A stretch of DNA of 6,806 bases from an uncultured Arcobacter sp. (GTDB lineage Bacteria > Campylobacterota > Campylobacteria > Campylobacterales > Arcobacteraceae). The stretch covers positions 1 through 6,806 of the forward strand of contig CAJXWI010000140.1 of the NCBI GenBank assembly GCA_913062735.1, read 5' to 3'. A program made the translations under genes and the position numbers. Below are positions 1 through 6,373 of the stretch, one piece after another; the stretch's first letter is position 1, and every line of letters starts with the position of its first letter. The notes below the pieces were generated by a model. That model searched no databases, was not told the DNA's origin, and worked only from the letters and a program-made list of their open reading frames with translations.

Positions 1-619
1 GTAACATAGCACGTGAGCCTCTAATTAAATCAGCTGCTGCCCATTCAAAAGTTGTTGTAACAGGGCCATTTACTATTTCATTCTCTCGTACATTATTTCC
101 TTCAATATATTGTAATAAAGAAGTTTCAAATTCACAAGCATGTCCTACTCCAAATAATCCTGTTTCTGTAATATCAAAAAGTTCTTTTGATGCAATCTTC
201 CACCAAGTCATTATTGCTAAATTACAATCTGGGTTTTTAACTCCAAAACTTTCAACTACAACAGAACCCCAAGCTTGATTGCCTCCATGTCCATTAAAAA
301 TAATAATATTTTTAAAACCATTTCTTGATACAGAACCAAGGACATCTTTTACATAAGCAATAAGTGTTTCATGACTTACACTTAATGTTCCAGGAAATTC
401 CATATGATGCTCAGAGGAACAAATAGCTAAAGGAGGTAAAATCAATACCTCTTGCTCTATTTTTTTATTCAATTCTAGACAAAAATATTCTGCAATTAAA
501 GTATCTGTTTCCACATTTAAATGAGGTCCATGTTGTTCAATTGCACCAATTGGAAGAATAACTGGAATAGTTTTATCCAATGCGCCTATTTCTTTTGAGG
601 TTAAGTGTCTCCAAATCAT
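1..619 (-). CDS. Creatininase-family metal-dependent hydrolase, C-terminus cut by window edge
   Basis: The reading frame starts with ATG at 619-617 and stays open to the window edge, giving 206 visible residues. Family members are usually about 240-270 residues, so most of the protein is present. Creatininase-family hallmarks are clear: GAIEQHGPHL at residues 25-34 followed by TD at 38-39 (metal-ligand candidates E28, H30, D39), SSEHHMEFPGT at 68-78, NGHGGN at 109-114 (H111), and GHACEFETS at 159-167 (E163). The family consists of Zn/Mn-type cytoplasmic hydrolases acting on cyclic amides, formamides or, in some members, cyclic ketones and lactone-like rings. The signature motifs do not tell these apart. 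The start overlaps the stop of the upstream NTF2-RidA gene by 4 bases (ATGA), and no strong Shine-Dalgarno sequence precedes it (GGCGGT only), so translational coupling is likely. Creatinine itself is an unlikely substrate given the sugar-type neighbours. The family call is firm; the substrate is unknown. Confidence 0.9.
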   Translation of the reverse strand, partial: MIWRHLTSKEIGALDKTIPVILPIGAIEQHGPHLNVETDTLIAEYFCLELNKKIEQEVLILPPLAICSSEHHMEFPGTLSVSHETLIAYVKDVLGSVSRNGFKNIIIFNGHGGNQAWGSVVVESFGVKNPDCNLAIMTWWKIASKELFDITETGLFGVGHACEFETSLLQYIEGNNVRENEIVNGPVTTTFEWAAADLIRGSRAML

Positions 620-1509
620 TTTTTTACCGCCCACATTTCAATTTCTACTTTAAAGGTATATAATAATCCTGCTTGAACAGCTGCTCGCACAGGAAATGGT
701 TCAATCATCATGCTTGAATATACTTTATTAAATCTTGGCCACTCATCTAAATCGGTCAGCCAAACATTTACTTTAAAGACATCTTCTAATCCAACACCTG
801 CTGTATTTAATTGTTTTTTACAAGCATTTATTGTAAATTCTGTTTGTTCTTCAATAGTAGTACCTATTACATTTCCTTCTACATCAATAGGTGCTTGTCC
901 TGAAATAACCACAATTTTTGAAGGTTCTACTTCTAAAACAGGGGAATAAGGACCTGCTGTTTTATGTTGAGAGGCCCCAGCAGGTACGCTAAAACTAGGT
1001 TTTTTATCTGCAATTGTAATGGTATTTGCGCCCATAGGGTTTGGCATATATCCTACAAAACCAATAATTTTCCACTCATTATTAATTTTTCTCATTTTGT
1101 AAAGTGTTTGCCATAGAATTGCTTCTACACTTCCATCAAGTTTTGTAATAGAACCATCAAACTTTTTATGTAAAACAGCTGATTTACCTTTGATCTCAAT
1201 GTCTCTTAAGGTAGTTGCATTAAATAAAGTTTCTCTTTTATCTTCTTTATATTCGCAAGATGCAAAATCGGCTGCTTGTTGTAACCAATCTTCTTTATAC
1301 GTTTCTAAGCTATCATAAGTAAGAGCCCAAGAATCAGGATTGGCGCTTTTTCTAGCATCTATTCCCATAAAGTTCTCTTCAACAAAATCATCTCCACACA
1401 TAGACCAATCTTGTGCTAAAAATGCGTCAATATCAACTCTTACTACTTTTTCCCAAATACTATATCTGTCTTTATCATCTTTTGAAAATGGGTTTATATC
1501 ATATCTCAT
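616..1509 (-). CDS. Two-domain protein: N-terminal NTF2/SnoaL-like domain fused to C-terminal RidA-like domain
   Basis: This 297-residue protein has two parts. Residues about 10-155 look like an NTF2/SnoaL-like alpha+beta cone: helices at the N-terminus (IWEKVVRVDIDAFLAQDW), then strands ending in a typical WKIIGFVGYMP segment at 146-156. Residues about 180-297 match the RidA (YjgF/YER057c/UK114) family: AGPYSP at 185-190, ISGQAPID at 202-209, a central helix, VNVWLTDLDEW at 247-257, FPVRAAV at 272-278 and KVEIEMWAV at 287-295. R275 aligns with E. coli RidA Arg105, which binds the substrate carboxylate, and E289 aligns with Glu120, so imine/enamine deaminase activity is plausible. Free-standing RidA is about 130 residues, so the N-terminal domain is an addition. 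There is no signal peptide, so it is cytoplasmic. The start is preceded by AAAGGAAAAAG, whose 5' end overlaps the ATPase stop codon; the gap is 9 bp. The RidA half is certain, the NTF2-like half is a fold-level judgement. Confidence 0.85.
   Translation of the reverse strand: MRYDINPFSKDDKDRYSIWEKVVRVDIDAFLAQDWSMCGDDFVEENFMGIDARKSANPDSWALTYDSLETYKEDWLQQAADFASCEYKEDKRETLFNATTLRDIEIKGKSAVLHKKFDGSITKLDGSVEAILWQTLYKMRKINNEWKIIGFVGYMPNPMGANTITIADKKPSFSVPAGASQHKTAGPYSPVLEVEPSKIVVISGQAPIDVEGNVIGTTIEEQTEFTINACKKQLNTAGVGLEDVFKVNVWLTDLDEWPRFNKVYSSMMIEPFPVRAAVQAGLLYTFKVEIEMWAVKK
619..625 (-). other. A7 slippery heptamer at the gene overlap
   Basis: Read on the minus strand, the end of the NTF2-RidA gene is GTA AAA AAA TGA. 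The heptamer A-AAA-AAA sits in the correct phase for the classic X-XXY-YYZ slippery pattern and is followed directly by the stop. A -1 slip would move the ribosome into the creatininase frame at its own ATG. Whether it is used is unknown. AAA-AAA lysine pairs are common in AT-rich genes, and no upstream Shine-Dalgarno-like stimulator is obvious. Confidence 0.35.
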
Positions 1510-1518
1510 CTTTTTCCT

Positions 1519-2592
1519 TTATTTTATTATCTTTTTTGTTTTTGCATCAAATATATGTGTTTTTTCAATCTCATATGTTACATATAAATCTTCGTCTTTT
1601 ACAAATTTTTCTTTTCTTGAAAATGCAATATTTGCTTCATTCTCACCAATTTTTCCATAAATTACATTTTCTGCACCTGTATATTCATGTACATTTATTG
1701 TTACCTTATGTTCATTTGGAACAAGACTTGAATGAAAATCTCTAGGTCTAATTCCTAAAATAACTTCATCTCCAACTTTTGTTTTCTCAAGCTGTTGTAT
1801 AGGAAATGTATAATTATCTTTAGTTTTTAAAACTTTCAAATTATCTTCAATTTGAATTACTCCATTAATTAAAGATATATTAGGACTACCTAAAAAAGTA
1901 GCTGTAAAAATTGAGTTTGGTCTGTCATATAAATCTTCAGGAGATCCAATTTGAACAGCATAACCTTTTTCCATTAATACAACTTTATCAGCCATAGTCA
2001 TAGCTTCAATTTGATCATGAGTTACATAAACAGTAGTTGTTTTTAATCTTTTTTGTAAAGATTTAATTTCATTTCTCATTACAACTCTTAATTTTGCATC
2101 AAGATTTGATAATGGCTCATCAAATAAAAAGAACTTAGGTTTTCTTACAATTGCTCTTCCCATAGAAACTCTTTGCCTCTGTCCCCCTGATAAATTTTTA
2201 GGTAATCTATCAAGATAATCACTAATGTTTAAAAGTTTTGCTGCTTCTTGAACTTTTTTATCAATTTCTTCTTTTGGCATTTTTAATATTCTTAAACCGT
2301 AGGCAATATTATCATAAACGCTCATATGCGGATAAAGTGCATATGATTGAAATACCATAGACATATCTCTTTTCTGAGGACTTACTTCATTTGCAACATT
2401 TCCATCAATAATAAGTTCACCAGAAGAAATTTCTTCTAAACCACAGATCATTCTTAATAAAGTAGATTTACCACATCCAGACTCGCCAATTAAAACTACA
2501 AATTCTCCATCTTTAATATCAACATTAATACCATGAAGTACTTCTACTCCATCATAATTTTTTTTAATATCTTTTAATACCATTGTTCCCAT
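1519..2592 (-). CDS. ABC transporter ATPase, MalK/UgpC/MsmX type (carbohydrate importer)
   Basis: This 357-residue protein is the ATP-hydrolysing subunit of a CUT1-type importer on the cytoplasmic face of the inner membrane. All nucleotide-binding motifs are intact: Walker A GESGCGKS at 36-43, Q-loop Q82, signature LSGGQ at 134-138, Walker B FFLFDEP at 154-160 (D158, E159), D-loop SNLD at 162-165 and H-loop H192. E37 replaces the more usual proline of Walker A. Residues about 235-357 form the TOBE/OB-fold region typical of MalK and UgpC; the full length (MalK about 371, UgpC about 356) shows the regulatory domain is present. The upstream ATG at 2592 is preferred over the one at 2583, because GGAG at 2603-2600 lies 7 nt before the former, while only a GGGA 3 nt away precedes the latter. 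The gene begins 2 bp after the SDR stop. Such ATPases can serve several importers, but the position here points to the adjacent permeases. Confidence 0.95.
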   Translation of the reverse strand: MGTMVLKDIKKNYDGVEVLHGINVDIKDGEFVVLIGESGCGKSTLLRMICGLEEISSGELIIDGNVANEVSPQKRDMSMVFQSYALYPHMSVYDNIAYGLRILKMPKEEIDKKVQEAAKLLNISDYLDRLPKNLSGGQRQRVSMGRAIVRKPKFFLFDEPLSNLDAKLRVVMRNEIKSLQKRLKTTTVYVTHDQIEAMTMADKVVLMEKGYAVQIGSPEDLYDRPNSIFTATFLGSPNISLINGVIQIEDNLKVLKTKDNYTFPIQQLEKTKVGDEVILGIRPRDFHSSLVPNEHKVTINVHEYTGAENVIYGKIGENEANIAFSRKEKFVKDEDLYVTYEIEKTHIFDAKTKKIIK

Positions 2593-2594
2593 AA

Positions 2595-3392
2595 TTAAAC
2601 TCCAAAACTTTCAGATGTAATATCTTTTGCAAAAGGCGCAACCCCAGCACTTAGTCCAGCATCAACTCTTAAATTAACTCCTGAAATACAAAAAGCATCT
2701 TCTGAAGCCAAAAATAGTGTTGCTTTAGAAATACAAGTAGGTGTTGCAATTCTTTTTAGTGGATACCATTTTAATAAGTTATCAAAAGTTTCTGGATTTT
2801 TTTTGATTCTAAAATCCCAAGCTTTTGTTCTAACACTTCCTGGGCTTACCGTATTAGCTCTAATATTGTATTGTCCATATTCAGTTGCAATTGCATTCAT
2901 ATATTGAACAAGTGCAGCCTTTGAAGCACTATAAGCAGGATTTCCAACAGCTCTGTCAGAATTTACAGAACCAATAGTTACAATATTCCCATCAAGCTGT
3001 TTTTTCATCTGTTTTAAACATGCATTAGTAATATAATATGTTCCATTTATATTAATTTGTATATCTTTTTCCCAATTGGCAACTGAAGTAGTTTCAAGTG
3101 ATTCACACTGAGTTACTCCAACATGATTAATTAAAATATCAATTGCATTTTTTTCTTTTATAACGTCATTTATAATAGCTTCAATATCTTCTTTAGAAGA
3201 TATATTAGCTATTACTCTTTTATAATTTGTTAACTTTTCTTTTTTTAATTCTTCTAAAAAAGGATCTAATGTTTCAGCTCTTACACCAAGTGCTACAACA
3301 AATCCACCTTCTTTTATAACTTGTCTTGTCATTTCTTGTGCCATTTCACCAGCAGCTCCAGTTATTACAACAACTTTATCTTTAAATCTCAT
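2595..3392 (-). CDS. Short-chain dehydrogenase/reductase (SDR) with a divergent cofactor-binding motif
   Basis: At 265 residues this matches the classical SDR length (about 250-270). The catalytic residues are in place: N114 (INING), S142 (TIGSVNS), Y154 and K158 (YSASK), so NAD(P)-dependent oxidation of an alcohol or reduction of a ketone is expected in the cytoplasm. The C-terminal part has SPGSVRT at 183-189 and SGVNLRVDAG at 237-246, both typical. The N-terminal glycine motif is odd: residues 11-18 read TGAAGEMA, where classical members have TGxxxGxG, so the second and third glycines are E16 and A18. NNAG is also changed, to NHVG (89-92), and the usual Asp of the DV motif is N63. There is no acidic residue at the end of beta-2 (ALGVR), so cofactor preference is unclear. 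The gene lies between permease and ATPase genes, 11 bp after the former, with AAAGG ahead of its start. This suggests it acts on the imported compound or an early product. Confidence 0.9.
   Translation of the reverse strand: MRFKDKVVVITGAAGEMAQEMTRQVIKEGGFVVALGVRAETLDPFLEELKKEKLTNYKRVIANISSKEDIEAIINDVIKEKNAIDILINHVGVTQCESLETTSVANWEKDIQININGTYYITNACLKQMKKQLDGNIVTIGSVNSDRAVGNPAYSASKAALVQYMNAIATEYGQYNIRANTVSPGSVRTKAWDFRIKKNPETFDNLLKWYPLKRIATPTCISKATLFLASEDAFCISGVNLRVDAGLSAGVAPFAKDITSESFGV
2600..2603 (-). promoter_or_regulatory. Ribosome binding site of the ATPase gene, inside the SDR 3' end
   Basis: GGAG on the minus strand, 7 nt before the ATG at 2592. It overlaps the last codons of the SDR gene (Phe-Gly-Val-stop), so the two genes are probably translationally coupled. 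It decides the start in favour of ATG 2592 over the in-frame ATG at 2583. Confidence 0.7.
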
Positions 3393-3403
3393 TTTCTACC
3401 TTT

Positions 3404-4234
3404 CTATTTCACTGAACCAGAAGTTAAACCACCAATAAGGTGTTTTTGTAACCACGCAAAAAGTATTGCAACCGGAATAGTAGCAATTATTACTGATACC
3501 ATAATATAATCCCATCTAATTGAGTAATATCCAGTCATTTCTATAATTCCTAATTGAATTGTATATGAACTAGAATCTCTTAGCGTTGAGAATGCAATAA
3601 TAAATTCATTCCATGAATTTACAAATGTAAACATCGCAACAATTACAACGGCTGGAAGAGCGAGTGGTAAAAAGATTGTTAATAGAGATCTTAATCTACT
3701 AGCTCCTTCAATCCATGCTGACTCTTCTAAATCTTTAGGAATTGTTTCAAAATAACTTTGTAACATCCAAACACAAAATGCTATATTAAATGCTGCATAA
3801 ATTACAGATAAAAAGCTTAAAGAATCAACAACTCCAATATAAACCATAAGTCTAAATAAACCAAGTACTAGTACAATTGGTGATAACATTTGAGTTACTA
3901 ATAAAAAGAATCTATATGCCTCTTTACCTTTAAACTCAAATCTGGTCATTGCGTATGCCGTTGGTGCTGCTATTACTAAAGCAATTAGGGTTGCTAAGGT
4001 TGAAATAAAGAGTGAGTTAATTAATGAATCAACAATATTTGTATTGTTCCAAACTTCTAAAAAGTTACCCCATTGAAATTCACTTGGTATAAATGAGGGT
4101 GGAATTTGAGTTAATTCTTTTCTTGGTTTTAATGCTGTAAATAAGGTTACAATAAAAGGAAAAAGTACAGTAAACATAACAGGAAGTAAAACTGCCCAGC
4201 ATATTAGTGTTTTTTTAAGTTTATTATTTTTCAT
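3404..4234 (-). CDS. ABC carbohydrate transporter permease, MalG/UgpE-like
   Basis: This 276-residue integral inner-membrane protein has about six hydrophobic segments (roughly 11-33, 70-95, 107-130, 138-160, 185-208 and 243-263). Length and order match the MalG-type (second) permease of CUT1 importers. The cytoplasmic coupling loop that docks on the ATPase is present at about 169-190: EESAWIEGAS followed by the conserved LP at 189-190; here the EAA motif reads ESA. Other family features are the N-terminal FTALKPRKEL (32-41) and NSWNEF (206-211). The ATG overlaps the stop of the preceding permease gene by 1 base (TAATG) and has a strong AAGGAG 8 nt upstream, so the two permeases should be made in equal amounts. 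The stop is TAG. It would pair with the MalF-like protein; the transported sugar cannot be read from it. Confidence 0.95.
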   Translation of the reverse strand: MKNNKLKKTLICWAVLLPVMFTVLFPFIVTLFTALKPRKELTQIPPSFIPSEFQWGNFLEVWNNTNIVDSLINSLFISTLATLIALVIAAPTAYAMTRFEFKGKEAYRFFLLVTQMLSPIVLVLGLFRLMVYIGVVDSLSFLSVIYAAFNIAFCVWMLQSYFETIPKDLEESAWIEGASRLRSLLTIFLPLALPAVVIVAMFTFVNSWNEFIIAFSTLRDSSSYTIQLGIIEMTGYYSIRWDYIMVSVIIATIPVAILFAWLQKHLIGGLTSGSVK

Positions 4235-5103
4235 TATTTTTTCTCCTTCATTGCAAAGTATGCATAAATAACAGTAAATGCTAATAATAGAGCTAACATA
4301 ATAATTGATACAGCAGCTGCCAAACCAATTTCACCATATTGAAATGCCATTTTGTAAAGATAAGTTGGCAAAATATCAGTTGAGTTTGAAGGTCCACCTT
4401 CAGTCAAGATCCAAATTATTGGAAATGAATTAAATACGTATATTACATTTAAAACTATTGCTATGTTGATAAATGGTTTTAAAAGTGGAAGAGTTAAAGT
4501 TTTTAATCGTGTTAAGTATGATGCGCCATCTAAATAAGCAGCTTCATATATATCTTTTGGAATAGAAGTTAATCCACCCATTAAAATTGAAATAGTAAAA
4601 GGAATTGATACTAAAATTCCTATTAAAATTTGCATAGGAAAAGCAGTGCTAGCATCAGCTAACCAACCAATATTTTCGTCAATTAAACCCAATGATATTA
4701 ATAAATGATTTAACATTCCATAATCAGGGTTTAATATCCATTTCCAAATAACAGCTGTCATAGCTAAAGAAATTGCCCACGGTAACATAATAATTGTTGT
4801 TGCAATACCTTTCCCATAAAAATCTTCATTTAGTGCTAATGCAATAGGAACTGAAATAACTACAGTTCCTACTACAACAGACACAGTCCAAAAAAGTGTT
4901 CTTATCATTACTTCAAAAAACAATTCATCTTCAAATACGTCTTGATAATTCAATAATCCAATAAAACCATTTAAGTCACCAAAGGTACTTACATCATTTA
5001 ATGATAATCTAATTAAATCAATAATTGGATATGAAATAATAATAAATGCAAGTAAAAAACTTGGTGCTATATACAATAGTGGTTTTAATGATTTTTGATT
5101 CAT
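4234..5103 (-). CDS. ABC carbohydrate transporter permease, MalF/UgpA-like
   Basis: This 289-residue inner-membrane protein has about six membrane segments (near 8-31, 68-91, 98-121, 155-178, 208-230 and 259-283). The EAA coupling loop is well conserved: YEAAYLDGAS at 186-195 and LP at 205-206. The segment at 231-252, beginning WILTEGGP and continuing through ST and LPTYLYK, is a hallmark of UgpA/LacF/MsmF-type permeases. At under 300 residues it lacks the long extra periplasmic domain and the additional N-terminal helices of enterobacterial MalF, so it resembles the general CUT1 type rather than true maltose MalF. It starts 2 bp after the binding-protein stop, with only a weak AAGAAG upstream, which suggests coupling to the gene before it. 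It forms the heterodimeric channel with the MalG-like protein. Confidence 0.95.
   Translation of the reverse strand: MNQKSLKPLLYIAPSFLLAFIIISYPIIDLIRLSLNDVSTFGDLNGFIGLLNYQDVFEDELFFEVMIRTLFWTVSVVVGTVVISVPIALALNEDFYGKGIATTIIMLPWAISLAMTAVIWKWILNPDYGMLNHLLISLGLIDENIGWLADASTAFPMQILIGILVSIPFTISILMGGLTSIPKDIYEAAYLDGASYLTRLKTLTLPLLKPFINIAIVLNVIYVFNSFPIIWILTEGGPSNSTDILPTYLYKMAFQYGEIGLAAAVSIIMLALLLAFTVIYAYFAMKEKK
4243..4248 (-). promoter_or_regulatory. Strong ribosome binding site of the MalG-like gene
   Basis: AAGGAG on the minus strand, 8 nt before the ATG at 4234 and inside the 3' end of the preceding permease gene. It is the best Shine-Dalgarno match seen in the window, and it lies where the two genes overlap by one base. 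Confidence 0.75.
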
Positions 5104-5105
5104 GA

Positions 5106-6332
5106 TTATCTTCTTGCTGCTCTATTAATTTTTTTATGAGCTGAATTCATAGCTTGTTCTGGTGTTTTTTTACCAGCATACATAGCTTGTAATTCATTTC
5201 TTAAAATATCAATAATTTTTGTTCCTTTTGTATGAATAAATGCAAACTTAGCATTTGGAACAGCAGAAATCATTGCTTGCAAATGTTTTGCTTCAAATTC
5301 TTTCTCTTTACCAGCAGCATGTGTTACAGGTAAAAGGTTTGCTTTTGCAATCCAATCAGCTTGATACTGTGGTTTATTTGAAAACATTAAAAATTTAACT
5401 GCGTCTTCTTTTACTTTAGAATTTTTAGATAAGTGAACTGCATCAATAACACCTAAAGTAGTACCTTTTTTAGATGAATCCATTCCTGGTACATCAGTTT
5501 GTACAAAGTTTATATTGTGACCTTCTGATTTAATTTGCTCTGCTAATACACCATGTGTAATCATCATTGCAAGTTTACCTTGTTTAAAAAGTTCTTGTAA
5601 ATCTTCTCTATTATATGATGCAACATTTTTTTGAGAAGCTCCTTCTTTAATTAAAGAATTATAAAACTTAGCTGCTTTTAAAGCTTCTGGTGAGTTTAAC
5701 GCTGATTTAGTTCCACCTACCGTTTTATCTAAAACAGAACCACCAAAGTTCCATAAAGCATAGTAGAAATATTTTTCCATTTCAACTTCTTTACCTTGAA
5801 TACCAAAACCAGCTGCATCAGTCTTTTTTGATACTTTTACTGCAGCTTCTTTAAGCTCGTTCCATGTTGTTGGAACTTTTGCTCCTGCTTTTTTGATTAA
5901 ATCTAAGTTAACATATAAGTTTCTAGCAGATGTAACACTAGGTAGGGCATATAACTTCCCATTTACTTTTGCAGCTTCTAATAGCGAATTAGGAAACTGT
6001 GCTAAGTCTTCTTTGCTTAAGTAAGAATCTAAAGCTTCAAGTTTACCTCCACCTACATAAGTTGGAACCCAACCTCTTGTTGAATAAATTAAATCTGCAT
6101 TTCCACCTGAGAAAAAATCAGTTTGAATTTTCTGTTGCCACGAAGACCAAGAACCAACTTCTAATTTTACATCTATACTTGGATTTGCTTTTTCAAAATC
6201 TGCTACTATTTTCTCAAAACCAGGTTTTGTATCATCACTATATGCAGGAACGGATACTCTAAGTGTTGATGCATAAGATAAAGTTGAAACTGCACATACT
6301 GTTGCTAATACTTTTAATAAATTTTTTTTCAT
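5106..6332 (-). CDS. Periplasmic extracellular solute-binding protein, family 1 (carbohydrate-type)
   Basis: This 408-residue protein captures the substrate in the periplasm and delivers it to the permeases. Residues 1-21 form a Sec signal peptide: basic start MKKNLLK, hydrophobic core, and likely signal peptidase I cleavage after SYA (19-21). C13 is not in a proper lipobox, so the mature protein should be free in the periplasm. The rest matches SBP_bac_1: an N-terminal strand, FEKANPSIDVKLE at 46-58, DLIYS at 80-84, GKLYALP at 125-131 followed by YVNLDL (140-145) and PTTWNEL (154-160), FKQGKLAM at 249-256, and a closing PEQAMNSAHKKIN at 391-403. Aromatics such as W62, W65, W88, Y92, W194 and W327 could stack on a sugar ring, though I cannot assign them. 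AAGGA 5 nt upstream supports the start. It is the first gene after a 92-bp gap, as is usual for the most highly expressed component. Confidence 0.95.
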   Translation of the reverse strand: MKKNLLKVLATVCAVSTLSYASTLRVSVPAYSDDTKPGFEKIVADFEKANPSIDVKLEVGSWSSWQQKIQTDFFSGGNADLIYSTRGWVPTYVGGGKLEALDSYLSKEDLAQFPNSLLEAAKVNGKLYALPSVTSARNLYVNLDLIKKAGAKVPTTWNELKEAAVKVSKKTDAAGFGIQGKEVEMEKYFYYALWNFGGSVLDKTVGGTKSALNSPEALKAAKFYNSLIKEGASQKNVASYNREDLQELFKQGKLAMMITHGVLAEQIKSEGHNINFVQTDVPGMDSSKKGTTLGVIDAVHLSKNSKVKEDAVKFLMFSNKPQYQADWIAKANLLPVTHAAGKEKEFEAKHLQAMISAVPNAKFAFIHTKGTKIIDILRNELQAMYAGKKTPEQAMNSAHKKINRAARR

Positions 6333-6337
6333 AATTT

Positions 6338-6342
6338 TCCTT
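6338..6342 (-). promoter_or_regulatory. Ribosome binding site of the solute-binding protein gene
   Basis: AAGGA on the minus strand, 5 nt before the ATG at 6332, within an A-rich context. It confirms the start that yields a complete signal peptide. Confidence 0.65.
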
Positions 6343-6373
6343 TTTCATTAATTATGGACATTTCTGCCAACTT

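Noticed and set aside
710..949. Plus-strand open frame of 79 codons
   Set aside because: It lies wholly opposite the RidA domain, is low complexity and shows no family features or ribosome binding site.
1340..1745. Two overlapping plus-strand open frames rich in Phe, Leu and Ser
   Set aside because: They are antisense to the NTF2-RidA and ATPase genes. The hydrophobic composition is what AAA/GAA-rich sense codons give when read backwards.
2581..2583. Alternative start (ATG at 2583) for the ATPase
   Set aside because: The only GG-rich element before it is 3 nt away, too close, while ATG 2592 has GGAG at 7 nt.
3321..3509. Plus-strand open frame of 62 codons
   Set aside because: It spans the antisense of the SDR start and the permease end, with no recognisable protein features.
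5999..6262. Plus-strand open frame of 87 codons, Leu/His/Asn-rich
   Set aside because: It is entirely antisense to the clearly coding solute-binding protein.
1519..6332. Naming the importer genes malE/F/G/K
   Set aside because: The MalF-like subunit lacks the long periplasmic domain of true MalF, and the enzymes around it are not maltose enzymes. The similarity is at CUT1 family level only.
6365..6370. TTGGCA as a -35 box for the binding-protein gene
   Set aside because: It is close to TTGACA, but no acceptable -10 lies 16-18 nt downstream, where the sequence is already next to the ribosome binding site.
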